A stretch of 64,000 nt of DNA. It comes from Auriscalpium vulgare (lineage: Eukaryota > Basidiomycota > Agaricomycetes > Russulales > Auriscalpiaceae). The notes beneath the pieces were generated by a model that was not told where the DNA came from, made no database searches, and saw only the letters and a list, made by a program, of their open reading frames with translations. The DNA lies in contig JAHBBC010000029.1 of NCBI GenBank assembly GCA_019915015.1, positions 1-64,000 on the forward strand, written 5' to 3'. The position numbers were made by a program, and so were the translations under genes. Below, in pieces: positions 44,454-56,188 of the stretch (position 1 is the stretch's first letter; each line of letters opens with the position of its first letter).

Positions 44454-47400
44454 CGCCGTCATCGGAATAACGGAGAACAGAACCACGACGCGCTGCCGCT
44501 GCTCCTGCTTCGGGGCATCGACTTGCGTATGTATGTATAGCACGCGGAAGCGGGGAGCCTCTTCCGCAATGAACACACCTGTATCTGCCACGCAGCGTGC
44601 GACTCGTCTCCGGTGCAGCAGATGCCCGTCTCGCTGCCCTTCGCGCAGGCGGATGCAGAACCAGGGCGCGGTGATCGATGCGCAGGCCTCGCTGCGTGCT
44701 TGGCGGTCGACGACGCGCGGCGCCCGGTTCCGATCCAGTTCGTTGGCAAATCAAACTCGCCGCCAGAAACAGCATATGCGCCGTCCAGGGCCACACGCCA
44801 TAGTATCCTTGGACAGGCGTCGTGTCCGACCCACATACCGCCGGTGCGCCTACCGGTCCGGACACGCGCCAGCGCTGCAGCTGGACGCGCCGTCGCTGGA
44901 GGCAGCCACGCCCTCCAGCAGTAGGCTATCCTCTGCGCACACCCGCACGGGGTGCGTCTCCTCGGCGAGTGGCCAGGTCACCTGTGCGCGCACCGTGCTT
45001 CCGCGCGGTCCCTCGCATCAGCGCAGCGGCACCTGCCGGCGCGCGCGATATGGAAGGCACGACGCACGCTCCCCGCAGGCACATGGCGGAAATTTGCACG
45101 TCGCACCACCCCGCACGACATAGCGGTGCGATCCCCCTGCGGCGGCGGCGGTGGGCGCGCGGCATGGGCGCGCGGGCACGCGACGCGCGCGGTGCGTCGC
45201 GCGGGGGGCGCTGCGCTGCGTGCACGCTGCACAGTGGGCGCGAGGAGGCTGCAGGCAGCAGGCAGGCACATCGGACCGGACCCTGACCCCATGCTTGGGG
45301 TTCGTGCGGTCCGACATGCGAGGCCCTGCGCCCCGGGCGCGGGCGGTGCAATTTTCGCGGCGCCTGAGGCCCTGAGCTGAGCCCGCAGCGGCGCGGCGCG
45401 CGGCGGGCCGGACGTGCGGTGGGGGCTCGTGTACTGTCTGATTCGAAGTGCGAAGGCTGCGCGTAGGAGTTGCCGAAGCGTTGTGCGAATAATCATGTCG
45501 TGGCGCGATGGGGCACCGGGTGTCGTGTGATCGGGCTTACTTTTGTGTGCGCCATGCAGGATGCTTGTTTTGCGAAAAATGCAGCCGACGTTGCACGCGG
45601 CGCGGGCTCGGAGAATGCGTCCCCCGGGCAGGGAATGCAATGCATTTGTAACACGCTGCCTGGGTTGACGACGACGACGACGACGATGGACGCGCGACTA
45701 TCACGATCATGGAGTCTGTCATGATTAGTGATGTCCGAGGCCAGTGAAGATGATGTCAACACTGACACCGCGACGCTGGCTGATGCACCTGCCCGTCTGA
45801 GAACATGCCATATTATTTTCCGACTCGGACCACGTCTGCACGCGCGGGCCGGTCGTCGACTGCCAATACAACCCCGGACGATCAGCGGCGTATCCCGAGA
45901 GTAGCCTTATCCGTCAGGGCGAGCCAAGATCGCTGAGCGCGACGCGGATGCACAAAGGAATTATTACTGCGAGAACGCAGAAGACGGCGCACGCGAGGGC
46001 TCAGGCGACGAGAAGGCGGCGCGAGCGCGCGTCGATTCGCAGGCGTCTACGCGTATGTACTTACTTAGACGGCCGCGCTGCCAATCTCCTCGGTGCGCGC
46101 GCGGCGCTCGGGCCGCGCTGCAGTCTCCATCGAGCCTGAGGGCGGCCAACGATCGTGATGTGCTGGCCGTCTGGGCGGGGGCGAGAAGGGGAGCATCTGC
46201 GGCCGCCGGGCCTGCACAGCGGTGATCGAGGTGGAGATTGTCTGCATTGGCGATCGTGCTGCATATGTCCGTTGTGGGGCCGGCAGCTGATAGACGTAGC
46301 TAGATCAGGACCGGTGGTGAGGAGAGATTGCCTTGCAGCAGATTTCGCGTACGAGATGCTCGATCACGACACGGTGTGGGCCATCCCGCATGTTCATCTG
46401 CGAGGACATGACGTGCGACTCGCAGGTTGTCGTGCCTTGACGCCGGAGGACAGCAAATGGGCTGGGCTGCCCTTATTTACGGCCTGACGGACGGAGCCAT
46501 AGCGTAAGGGCTATTGAGATCAGCTAGAGAAGTGACGAATTAGACCACTGCGGAGATTCGGGCCTTGAGAGCCTGACCTTGTTGAGATTTCTCTACGACC
46601 GACCTCGACTAGTCGCGCAGACCCCTCGATCCTGCGATAGGACGTTTCTCGCCGTCATGAGAGGACTGGTTCTCAGAAGACGATATATGGAGTTGGAATG
46701 GTGGTCATGATGGGCGCAACCAGCGACGCCACAGAAAACAAGTCGGCACGGCGCCGCCGCTGGAAAGGCATTTGTTCCCAAGAACGCACGGCCGTTGCAA
46801 AGGCGAAGTTTGAAACAATAACCAGCCGGCGAGAGTCGGCTGCAAATGGCAGTCCGACAACCCCGTACCGAACACGATGCTCTGGGCCCTTAGCGAAGGC
46901 TTACTCGAGGTGATGTCGGAGGGTACGGATCGGTGGCCTGCGGCACATTGCAACACTTCAGCCTCCAGGCACGGATTCGACATGGTGATCACAGACCGTG
47001 GGCTGTCCGAGGACATCTCTGTGATATGCATGCCGTGAGTTCGCAAATGTGTTGCTCGGAGAGTGGCGTGCCAAATTTGTGCCCCAAAACTCTACGCAAG
47101 GCGCCTTCATCTGGGCTGTATGGACGGCTGCAGTCTGGCGGAACATTCCCTCGCGAATCTCCTCGCCCCGGCGACAGAAACGCGGCCAACGCGGAGATTT
47201 GGGCCGCAGGCTGAGCGGGGGCGGTGGTCATCTGAGGAGCAGGATAGCTCGACTCAATAGAGCCCAGGAGAGCCCTCTTGTTCTGAACGGGGCTCTAGGT
47301 CCTCTCCGCATCCGATGCGGGCAAGCTTATCAGGATTCCGAGCGCCTTCGTCGGTGCCGGCGCGCCGTTGTACACTCCTCTGCGCGGCGTGGTGTGCGCT

Positions 47401-48896
47401 CCTGGATCTCCTGCGCCGGAATCCACATGGGGACGCGTCAGATGGCCCGGCGAGCACAAGCAAAGGCACACACGTTCAAAAACAGGACCCCGAAATGCCA
47501 TATGCGCTCGACGGCCTACGGCTGCGGCGCCTCGGTGTGCTGCTTCGCATTACGTCGGAGGTCCTGTGGGTGTAAGTGGGGAGGATAGCCGTGTCCTCGT
47601 CTTCTCGGTTTGGGCGCGGGCTCGGTGGTGTGCCGCACAACCCGCATTGTGTGCCGTCGTGGGCGCGCACGCTGCAGGACAAGCGAGTAGGCTCGGATGC
47701 TTCATAGGTTCATAAAGGCTCGGCATTGCATGTGGGCGGAGGAATACTGTATTCTGCTGGCGGCGATTCGTGAGATCCCGTCATTGACGGAGGGTGCGCT
47801 AAGGGTGCTGGACTTGTTATATTCTGTGCGTCATGTCGCCCGTATCTGCGTTGCCAGGAAGCGTTGAGTGCATGTGAGCTTCGTTACAGTGGCATCGGAG
47901 AGGGCCTGCTGACCAGTAGCGTATCATGTCCCTGCAGATATAGGAAGCTGGCAACGGGCGACGATGCCGTAGGCGTCTGCTCGGTCAGAGAAGACAAACC
48001 TTCCATAAAGTTTGTGTGACGATATCTCCCGTGATGAGCTGGACGTCGGGCCCCATGCCATGGACGCAGACAAGCGAGTTATTTCCGAGATACCTTGGCA
48101 TTGAAGCTTCGCTTGAGACGTCGTGAGCAGAGCAAGCGCAAGAAGTCAAAATTATAGGCTACGACGCGACGAGGAGCAACTAGCGTCCGCGCCGCTATGT
48201 AGCTCATCGTCTTCGGAGTATTGGACGGTGGCGAGTCGACCGTCAGCGAGGCGACTTACCATGAGCTCGCGTCGTAAGGATGCGGTTCATTCTTGCGCCG
48301 TTGAAGTGGTGACGTTGATCAAGTTACTCAAGCCGCGGCGGCACGCCGCCGGCACGCCCGCGGCGCGGTTCGCACGCTACGTACCCTGTCCCGCTGACCG
48401 CTTCACTGGCGAAATTGTACCAAAAGCAGTCTGAGTGAGAAAGGTTGTCGACAATGATCGAATGATGCCTTCAATGACTCGGAAAGCCAGGGAATTTGTA
48501 GTCTCCGTTGCCGACCTTGCGCGGAAGACATGTCGTTCCGCCAGTACGTTGACCGGCGACCATCCGTACGCGGCTTCCGACAGGCGATCCACTTCTGCAC
48601 CGAGCACAAACCGAGCCCGAGACAAATCAGACAATCATCTGAGGACAAAATTTTCTTTCGGACACCTGTCGACGCCGCCGGAGAAAATGCCGTCATTCTG
48701 CAGACGTGTCCTGATCTTTTTTAATTTACAACCAAGATAATATTCACAACGTCACCGATGTATAATCTAGTACAATAACTCGAGCAACTGTCTTCGTCTA
48801 TGTATGTTCTAACCAAGTTCTAACATGTATATATATATTCTAGGCACCGTGCACAGGAACTTACGACAAGGGAGGCGCTGCTTGATCAGCGCTACA
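44454..48896. other. Gene-free region, very GC-rich to ~47 kb
   Basis: About 4.4 kb. From the SDR stop to ~45.4 kb GC is extreme and open frames overlap on all strands without motifs. From ~47.6 kb the composition returns to ordinary and becomes AT-rich near 48.7-48.85 kb, just before the 3' end of malic enzyme. One dispersed hairpin repeat lies at 48498-48543. No coding exon could be supported. Confidence 0.45.
48498..48543 (+). repeat. Dispersed ~45-bp hairpin element, copy C
   Basis: Reads TAGTCTCCGTTGCCGACC, TTGCG, then CGGAA-GACATGTCG-TTCCG. The arm extends to GCGGAA/TTCCGC here. No flanking direct repeat was seen. Confidence 0.7.
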
Positions 48897-51119
48897 TCAG
48901 GCGGTCCACATCTTCGTGGTCACAAGCTTCAGCAGTTCGTCATCGCTTAGGCGGCGCAGGTCGGTCAGCCTATCGACACCCTGAGATAGAACGGGTACAT
49001 GAGTATAAGGCGTGCATCATTAGACTTATCAATAGAGCACGAGACTTACTTCTTCCTGCGCCTTGCGGACAACACGCATCGCAATATATGAGCTTATCTC
49101 GCGAATGCGCTCCAAGCGAGGATATAGCAGATCGTGGTCTCGTTCGTCTTGAGTGAGAGAGTCCGCAAGGCCCAGAGACGAGGCCTCGACCATGGAGTCG
49201 GTGACTGTAGACGCTTGACAAAGGATACAGCCAAGGCCCAGACCTAAAACAGACAGACGCAGTATCAACGATCGGCATTTCGGGGATCAGATATGAAAGC
49301 CGGCGTACCAGGGAAGATGTACATGTTGTTCCCCTGGCCGGGATGAAGTAACTTTCCCTGGAACTCCGTCTCAGGGAAGGGCGAGCCGGAGGCAAATAGG
49401 ACCCGTCCCTGCGTCCAGTCCACAGCCTCCTGGAATTCGCACTCAGATAGCCGGACGGGGTTCGAGAGAGGGAAAATGATCGGGCGGGGATTCAAGGCAG
49501 CCATGAGTTCGACGACGTCCTGATTAAAGGCACCCTGAGGAGATCACCGTTTATGAATATTAAAACGATGCTGATGAGCGATGAACGCATCAACGACTTG
49601 CCTTGATTGTGGACAGACCGAGCAGAGCGGTTGGCTTCACATACTTGATGACCTCAACCAGGTTGGTGATCGGAGGGCCCTGATAGTCAGTTCGGGAGAA
49701 ATCTGAGTCGAGAGAGAGTCAGCAAATTACCAGAGAGATGAAAGGCAGAACACAACTTACATTTCTTGTGCTCGGCCATCGGTCCTCGCGAGTCGTATAT
49801 CAATCCTTGTGAGTCCACCAAGTAGATGCGGCTCCTAGCGTCCTCTTCAGAGAGGCCTTGCAGCTTGAAGAAACTCATCAGCTGCATGGCGACACCGACA
49901 CCCGCAGAGCCGGCACCCAGGAACAGGATGCGGTGGCTGGTCAGCGGCCGGCCAGAGGCAGCGGAGGAGAGCTTGGCTGCATTGAGGAAGCCGGAGAGAA
50001 CCACAGCACCGGTGCCCTGCACGTCGTCGTTGAAGACCGGGTAGCGGTGGCGGAATGAGTCGAGGTAGTAGAAGGCGTGCTCCGTGGAGAAGTCCTGTGC
50101 GGCAGAGGCGAGCATGAGACGTCAGCACTGGGCAGCCCAGGAAGGTACGCACCTCAAACTGCACAAGCAGCTTCGGGAACGTCTTTACCATCTCCGCCAT
50201 GAACTCCTCCATGAAATCAGTCATAACTTCGTCGGACACGCGCTTCTGGCGCAGTCCGAGGTACAGTGGGTCTTTCAAAAACTTCTCGTTGTTGGTTCCC
50301 AGGTCGAGGCAAATCGGGATGGTCGATGAAGGTCGGATGCTGTGCCAGACGTCAGCAACGGGGAAGCGATTGAGTTGTGATAGCCATACCCCGCCCCTGC
50401 AATGTATAGGGAAAGTTTGCCAATAGAAATCGGCATTCCATTAACGCCAAGGTCGCCCAGCCCGAGGATACGCGAGCCTGAAGGATTTGAGATTAAGCAT
50501 TATGCCGCAAGTAGAAAACTGCCCCAAGGCACGCACCGTCTGTCACGACCGAGATTCGGGCTTGCTCGCGTTTAGGCCAAGCGCGAAGGATGGAGCCGAT
50601 GTTGCCCTTATCCTTAATCGAGATATACTGCACAGCTGTTAGAACGGGAGACGGTGGTAGAGGGCGGCAGAGGTGCTCACCAGGCCTTCGGGCCGTCTAA
50701 ATATATGAGAATGCTGCAAGCAGGCGTCGCCAACAGTAGGGGTGTAGATTATGGGAGTGAATTCCTGGGGGGCTGTCTGAGTTGGATGTGCATATACACA
50801 TAACATTCTGACACGTACCTCCATGTAAGCCAGGCATAGTCTATAAAACATGTGCTCATCGGTGTTCTTCAGCGCCGACAGATAGATGTATTTTTCGATG
50901 GGCTTGTCCTTCGACCGCAGCTGGGCCAAGCACCGGATAGCGTGAACGTGTTCATCGTGAGCGGCGGGAAAGAGGCCGCGAGGGGGAGGCGGAGGTGCTG
51001 TGTTCTCAAAGTCAGTTGTTGGGATGGAGACTAAGTAGAAGCGAAAGAGACGTACGCTGAGGCTCGACCTTCAACTTTTGGACACCGTTGGACAGATACG
51101 GCGTGAGGACGATGGTCAT
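48897..51119 (-). CDS. Malic enzyme (NAD(P)-dependent, decarboxylating)
   Basis: Converts L-malate to pyruvate and CO2. Eleven exons (51056-51119, 50819-50997, 50681-50764, 50537-50627, 50390-50477, 50153-50339, 49761-50094, 49602-49702, 49309-49534, 49050-49243, 48897-48980) give 543 residues. The substrate-site motif YTPTVGDACLQ starts near residue 88. RILGLGDLGVNG, the metal-binding region QFEDFSTEHAF and FNDDVQGTGAV, and the dinucleotide fold FLGAGSAGVGVAMQ follow. FPLSNP and FASGSPFPE mark the C-terminal domain. The N-terminus has no obvious mitochondrial presequence, suggesting a cytosolic enzyme, but this is weak. The intron 49535-49601 has a GC donor (AAG/GCAAGT); no GT donor keeps frame and family sequence. 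Cofactor preference is undetermined. Confidence 0.92.
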
Positions 51120-52887
51120 GGTCGATTATTCTAGGAGAGTGGAAGACGGGGTATATGATACGATGAGCGGCGGAAGCAAATGGTGGGAAGACGTTGTTGA
51201 ACTCACGGTAACCAGGCGAGCAGAACTTTTATAGTCGACAGGTGGCCTCGGAAGCATTTTGAGGGCCGAAAGCAACGCTGTATATATGGCAACCGTTCAT
51301 GACGCCTTGATCCAGAAAGATGGACGGATCGCAACCAGGCCACCGGCGGCTCGCGCACTCGGCTGCCCTCGACAGGCCCTCTGGCCCCCGCCTATGAAAT
51401 TGAAACGTGTACGGTGTGCAGACTGGCAGTTGTCTGGACATATCTGGGTTTCTAGACGATTTGCTGCACAGTCGAGAGCGAGAGCGAGCCGAGTCCGAGT
51501 CGGGTGAAGCGAGGGGGTGTATCATCATGGAACTATCATGTCGATGGGTGCCAGCAAGCGTCGCAGGTTCATCAATTCCGGATCCAATCAAGTCGCACTG
51601 CAAGTCTTCCTCGTTCACACACTTCTTTCTAGCGGACACCACACATCAACAAATCACTACTCAAGCTTTGATTCAATGATTGGTTTGATCCTCTGTTGTC
51701 AGTGTCAAGGACTGCCATTGTGCGCGTCGCTCAGCGCTGGCGCTGTTTGTCACGTCGTATGGTGACCTACAGCCTCCGGATCCTGCAGCATTGCAGGCGA
51801 AAGAGTAGTCGCGAACAATGGCCGAAGCGAGTCTGCAGCACGTTCTGCTTTTCTTTTTCGGGCTGGTTGGGCCTGGATTGTTCCAGGCGTCACGAACATG
51901 ATAGGATGTTGGCGCTGCCTTCAAAGTTCACGCAATGATGCATGCTGCGGAAGTGCCACGGTGGGCAGCAGTCATTGGCCTGATGCATCGGCTCATCCAT
52001 TTTTCCAGTCGCCGTTTTGCATTTGAACATATACGCGAAAGGTCGTTTATACTAAGGTGCGTCGACATCGTGCTATTGGCCCGGGGATGCCTGCAAAGTC
52101 ATGACAGATATTTCAATTCTCATTCCAACTTGTCTCGACTGACGAAGTCCTACTTATCCATTCGTCGGGTCTCAGGCTACTGCACCGTGTGGCCTGACAT
52201 GTACATTGGCGAGCTTCAGTAATCTCGGAAGGCTGCACGCTTCTGGACCAAAGTATGTCGTCCCCCGGTCGTTGCACCGGCTGTTCCTCCTTCGCAATCA
52301 TCTATGTGACTCCCCAGACTGATCACACGTTTGCTTGACGCGCACGGACCGCATCCTCCAGCTCCTGAAGACTGAAACTAAACGTGCTTTATCGTGCGCG
52401 CAACTCGGAGGATGTCAGTGAGATATCAGTGATCACTGCAAAGGGTAGATGTTTTTGAAAAATTTCCCGCCTACGTATGACTAGGATAGTCTCCGTGGCT
52501 GACCTTACCACAGAAGACAGTCGTTCTGTGACTAGGATGCTTGGCAGCAGACCCTTGATTCCTGGTTCCGATAGGTACTATCGGGACTAGGTCTTGTCAG
52601 GCTCTGAAGGTCGCTCAAAATGGAAATCACGCTTGTGACCGTGACGTTTGCTTGTCAGCGTGTGAATTTTGGCGTGGCTGTCGCGCCGCCTGCTTTCCAC
52701 CACATCAATTGCACACAAATGCTCAAAAGACGCCAATCTGTCGATGTTTTTTTGCGAAGAGTTCGCGTCAGAGTTGACGACGAACCTTGTGCTTGCCCAG
52801 ATGGTGGGTTCCTGTCTTGAGATTGACATCCTCTGACTTCCCGTAGATCATCTTACCCCTGTATTGTCGGATGATTGGCCGCTCCTC
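51120..52887. other. Gene-free region with one dispersed repeat
   Basis: About 1.8 kb. The first ~100 bp are the malic enzyme promoter and leader. Beyond that open frames are short and featureless, and the hairpin element copy D lies at 52486-52532. Confidence 0.45.
52486..52532 (+). repeat. Dispersed ~45-bp hairpin element, copy D
   Basis: Reads TAGTCTCCGTGGCTGACC, TTAC, then CACAGAA-GACAGTCG-TTCTGTG. The arm differs from the other copies on both sides, so pairing is kept. TGACTAGGAT occurs immediately to the left, overlapping the element start, and again at the right edge. Confidence 0.75.
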
Positions 52888-53854
52888 ATGAGCGAAGACG
52901 AGGTGGGGGTGGATGCCTTCTTATCCCCCGATGCTCGCGTTTGTCGGCTGTGTGGTGAGTACCCTCTTACTAGTCATAGCTGGTGTGTTACATTGTCTTT
53001 TAGGCGTCGTTCGAAACTCCGTGGTGGCTAGCCAGGCATCTGAACAGGAGACTACTGTCGAGCCCGCGGCTGCAACTATCGACCCTAATACCTCTTTTAC
53101 CGACGAAGCTATGGATGTGGAGCCTCCCGACTTTCCAGGTATGCATCATTATATTCAGGCTGATAATATATGTGCTCAGTTTAGTCTCAATCGGTGCGGC
53201 ATGTGTTCCTTCACATGAACCAACCATCCACTCCCGACCGCCACTAGGTAGGTGTTCGTCGGTTTGGTCTACTGCAAACTTATCATTTTTTGCAGAAACA
53301 CTGGGAGGCGCGTCGGCTTCGTCTTCGAGTCCGTCCAACCTGCGACAACGTTCCGGTACGTTCTTTGTGACTTTATAAATGTTCCTCGGCTGACCAACAC
53401 GCATTGTACGCTTGCATTGATTGTATGACTAGCCATGGACGTGTATCACCTTGTACCTGACGACTTAGATGCTGATGACTTCTCCTTGTCGTCTTCCTTC
53501 CGATCCGTTACGGTTTTCCAGTTGAACTCGTGGTATGACTTTCGTCGTGTTGTAGTAGATAGCCACAATGCTGTTGAGCCAGAAGTCGGCGTCGTCGATG
53601 TGCTTGTGCCTGCTCTGCATCGGCTCATTCAGGGCTTTACTCGGTGGCGCCGAGACGACTTGATTCAAATATTGAAAGCTCACGGTATAGCCATGCGGTC
53701 GAGATGGATGATCAGGCAGTTGAAGGCAGAGTTACTCGAGGGCCACCTGTGCACGTCGTCTTGCAGGTCCATTCATTATCTATTCAAACAACGCACTGAA
53801 ATAAATTCATCTGGAAGTATGGCGGATGGGACTGTGGAGGCAACTGCAGAATAG
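52888..53854 (+). CDS. Small SAP-like protein, possibly a transposon-gene N-terminus
   Basis: Not identified. Four exons (52888-52954, 53004-53138, 53296-53355, 53433-53854), all with GT-AG introns in the same phase, give 227 residues. The start MSEDEVGVDAFLSPDARVCR is followed by a CRLCG cysteine pair. An acidic, Ser/Thr-rich disordered part comes next. Near the C-terminus, RRDDLIQILKAHGIAMRSRW and MIRQLKAELLEGH form a helix-turn-helix arrangement like a SAP DNA-binding motif, then a CTSSC pair. It resembles what I recall of N-terminal regions of some fungal transposon proteins, and it sits beside a transposon insertion, but no helicase or transposase part follows. Moderate confidence in the gene, low in any function. 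Confidence 0.45.
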
Positions 53855-54027
53855 CTGATCCCCATCCCAGCACTGACTTGATAGCTTACATTGTTTAACC
53901 CCGCCTCGCTGACTGACAACCACTACTCTATATATAACATATAACGCTGTATAGCCCCCGTATTGCTACAAAATCCACCACACCTTACTATATACAGGTC
54001 ATTTTGACGTTAAATCGTGCCATACTA

Positions 54028-54072
54028 GATACACCAAACTGGGAACCGTAGATACACCAAACTGGGAACCGT
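54028..54072. repeat. 22-23-bp tandem duplication at the transposon edge
   Basis: Two near-identical units beginning GATACACCAAACTGGG, at 54028-54050 and 54051-54072, lie directly against the left end of the inverted-repeat element. The last 8 bp (GGAACCGT) of the second unit are the left target-site copy. Confidence 0.8.
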
Positions 54073-54185
54073 CACCTGTGAAGCCCGGCTATCATTACTA
54101 ATAAGAAGTGGTAGCTCATCGAGCTACCGCTTCTAGCTAGAGGGCTTTGAAGGCCCAGCAGGCTTCACGCAATAGCGTCCCCTAG
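54073..54185 (+). repeat. Left terminal inverted repeat
   Basis: Outer ~113 bp of the element, near-identical to the reverse complement of 56068-56180. It contains its own short internal hairpin, GTGGTAGCTC/GAGCTACCGC. Confidence 0.85.
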
Positions 54186-56067
54186 CCCGAGGACACTTCA
54201 CGATAATACAACCTCGTATACCGGGATAAGTATCATCGGCGCCGTCGGCACGCCATCCGCCGCTCCCACGCCGTGCTCCGCGTTGCGCGTCGTCGTCCAC
54301 TTTAGGTAACTCCGCCTTGCCGCCGGGCCTTGCCGCTGTGGCGGGCGCGCGCTCGCCGTCGCGACGACGAGCTCGCCTCCCGCCACCACCATGTACCCCA
54401 CGGCCTCAGGACTTGGCACGTGGCATCATATTCAATGCCTATGATAAGTGGTGGGCGCGCTTCCCACGCGCCGCTTCCCATGCCTCTCCCCCAGATGCCG
54501 CAAGTGGCCACAATGGTGAGCTCCGTCCCGCTTTATGTATGCCCCGCACGCCCCTCATATCTTATACACAGAAGCATATTGGTGATATACAACAGATAAT
54601 ACGAGCGCTTTTTGCGCGCCGCCCCCGTAGCCAGCCCGCCGACCCCGCCGACCCCGACCCCGACGACCACGCCCAGCCTCCACCACTCACCTCGCTGCCT
54701 CCGGATTTTTCACACAGTATAGGAGTGGTACAGTAAATTATTCTGCGTGCACGCTCTGTACGCGCCGTTTTTTCCCGCTCCGCAGCGACGTCGCCGACAA
54801 CCCCAACATCCACGCATCCCACTGTCGCCAGTTCGGCATGTATACCTACGATATCTCATACGCATGTACCTGACACGGATATCATTTGAATGACAATAGC
54901 GCTTTTGGCGTTTTTCTTTGCGATCGCCCGCACCGTCGCCCGCACTGCCGACGCCGACGACGCCGACTAGCTCGATCCCGCCCTCAATTCTTGTCGGATA
55001 AGTCTAACTCTTTCGGTAACCTAAAGCATCTAGAGTACTCTATCATGTTGTAAAAAATCAATAGAGTGGCAGACATATTGCGACGTTGACACCAATGGTG
55101 GCACGAAGCCCTTCAGAGTAAGACACATGCTTAGTAGTAGTGATATACCTCACCTTTGTTTTCTCAAGTACCTCAGAGCTTACTGATAAATATTCAATGG
55201 CTAGAAGACAGCCCTTACTCGGGCTTGCAAGTTGGATCCCCGAGTTTCAAGTAGATTTGAAGGCAGGATCGAGCTCGCCGGCTGTGTCGGCCACGACGGC
55301 GGGGCGTCGGCGAGCTCGATCGTGTTCGGATATGCATAATGTAAACCATAGACTCATATTCTTTAGATAAAAAGAGACAATAAAAAGAGACTGATCATAA
55401 AGTATGACGTCGTAATGTAGAGAACTAACTACTCAGTGTGCGAGCTCACTGTTGACCATATTGGGAACGTCGCCGAGCGATGTTTAGGAAGGGCGGTACT
55501 AAAGCGCGCATGTCAATCGCCATGCGGCCTGCATATAAGGCTTCACCAAAATGCTGAAGGTGGTGGGATGAGTGGTGGAGGTTGGGCGGGGTCGTCGGGG
55601 TTCAAGTTGGGATCGGCGGGCTCAGCGGGCTGGCCACGAGGGCGGCGGGCGCAAGGCGCTTATACTGTCTGTTATATATCACCTATATGCTCCTGAGTAT
55701 AGTATTTGGGGGGCGTGTGGGGCATACAGAAGGCGGGACAGAGCTCACCGTTGTCGCCATTTGCGGCATCCAAGGAAGGAGTGCGAGAAGGGGCGCGTGG
55801 GAAGCGCGCCCGCCACTGATCATATGCTTTGAAAATGATACCGCATGCCGAATTTCAAGGCCGTGGGCTGCGTGGTGGTGGCGGGAGGCGAGCTCGTCGT
55901 CGGGCCAGCGAGCGCGCGCCCGCCACAGCGGCGGGGCCTGGCGGCAGGGCGGAATTACCTAACGTAGACGACATCGCGCGACGCGGGGCACGGCGTGGGA
56001 GCATTTGGTCGCGTGCCGACAGTGCCGATGGTATCCCGAGGCCCGAGACTTGAGAAGTCCCCTTGAG

Positions 56068-56180
56068 CTAGGGGATGTTATTGCGTGAAGCCTGCTGGGC
56101 CCTCAAAGCCCTCTAGCTAGAAGCGGTAGCTCATAGGGCTACCACTTCTTATTAGTAATGATAGCCGGGCTTCACAGGTG
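56068..56180 (-). repeat. Right terminal inverted repeat
   Basis: Inverted counterpart of 54073-54185, ending in CCGGGCTTCACAGGTG before the GGAACCGT target copy. Only a few substitutions separate the two ends, which suggests a fairly recent insertion. Confidence 0.85.
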
Positions 56181-56188
56181 GGAACCGT

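Larger units (their letters stand above)
54073..56180. mobile_element. Non-autonomous DNA transposon with long inverted arms and 8-bp target duplication
   Basis: A 2108-bp element starting CACCTGTGAAGCCCGG and ending with its exact reverse complement, bounded on both sides by GGAACCGT (54065-54072 and 56181-56188). The outer ~113 bp of the two ends are nearly identical in inverted orientation. More diverged but clear inverted similarity continues to about 54.7 and 55.56 kb, so each arm is ~0.6 kb, and GC-rich patches in the centre are also loosely inverted. An 8-bp duplication with termini beginning CA fits the hAT group best, but P-type elements also make 8 bp. No transposase frame is present. 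The mirrored open frames in the two arms (54302-54511 minus, 55582-55962 plus) share WEARPPLI and WWWREASSSS and follow from the inverted arms. Confidence 0.85.

Noticed and set aside
44106..45640. Long overlapping open frames after the SDR gene
   Set aside because: Same GC-driven artefact; no family motif, no splice logic, mutually overlapping.
46705..47046. A 113-codon minus-strand open frame
   Set aside because: No motif or neighbouring exons; likely chance in a GC-rich region.
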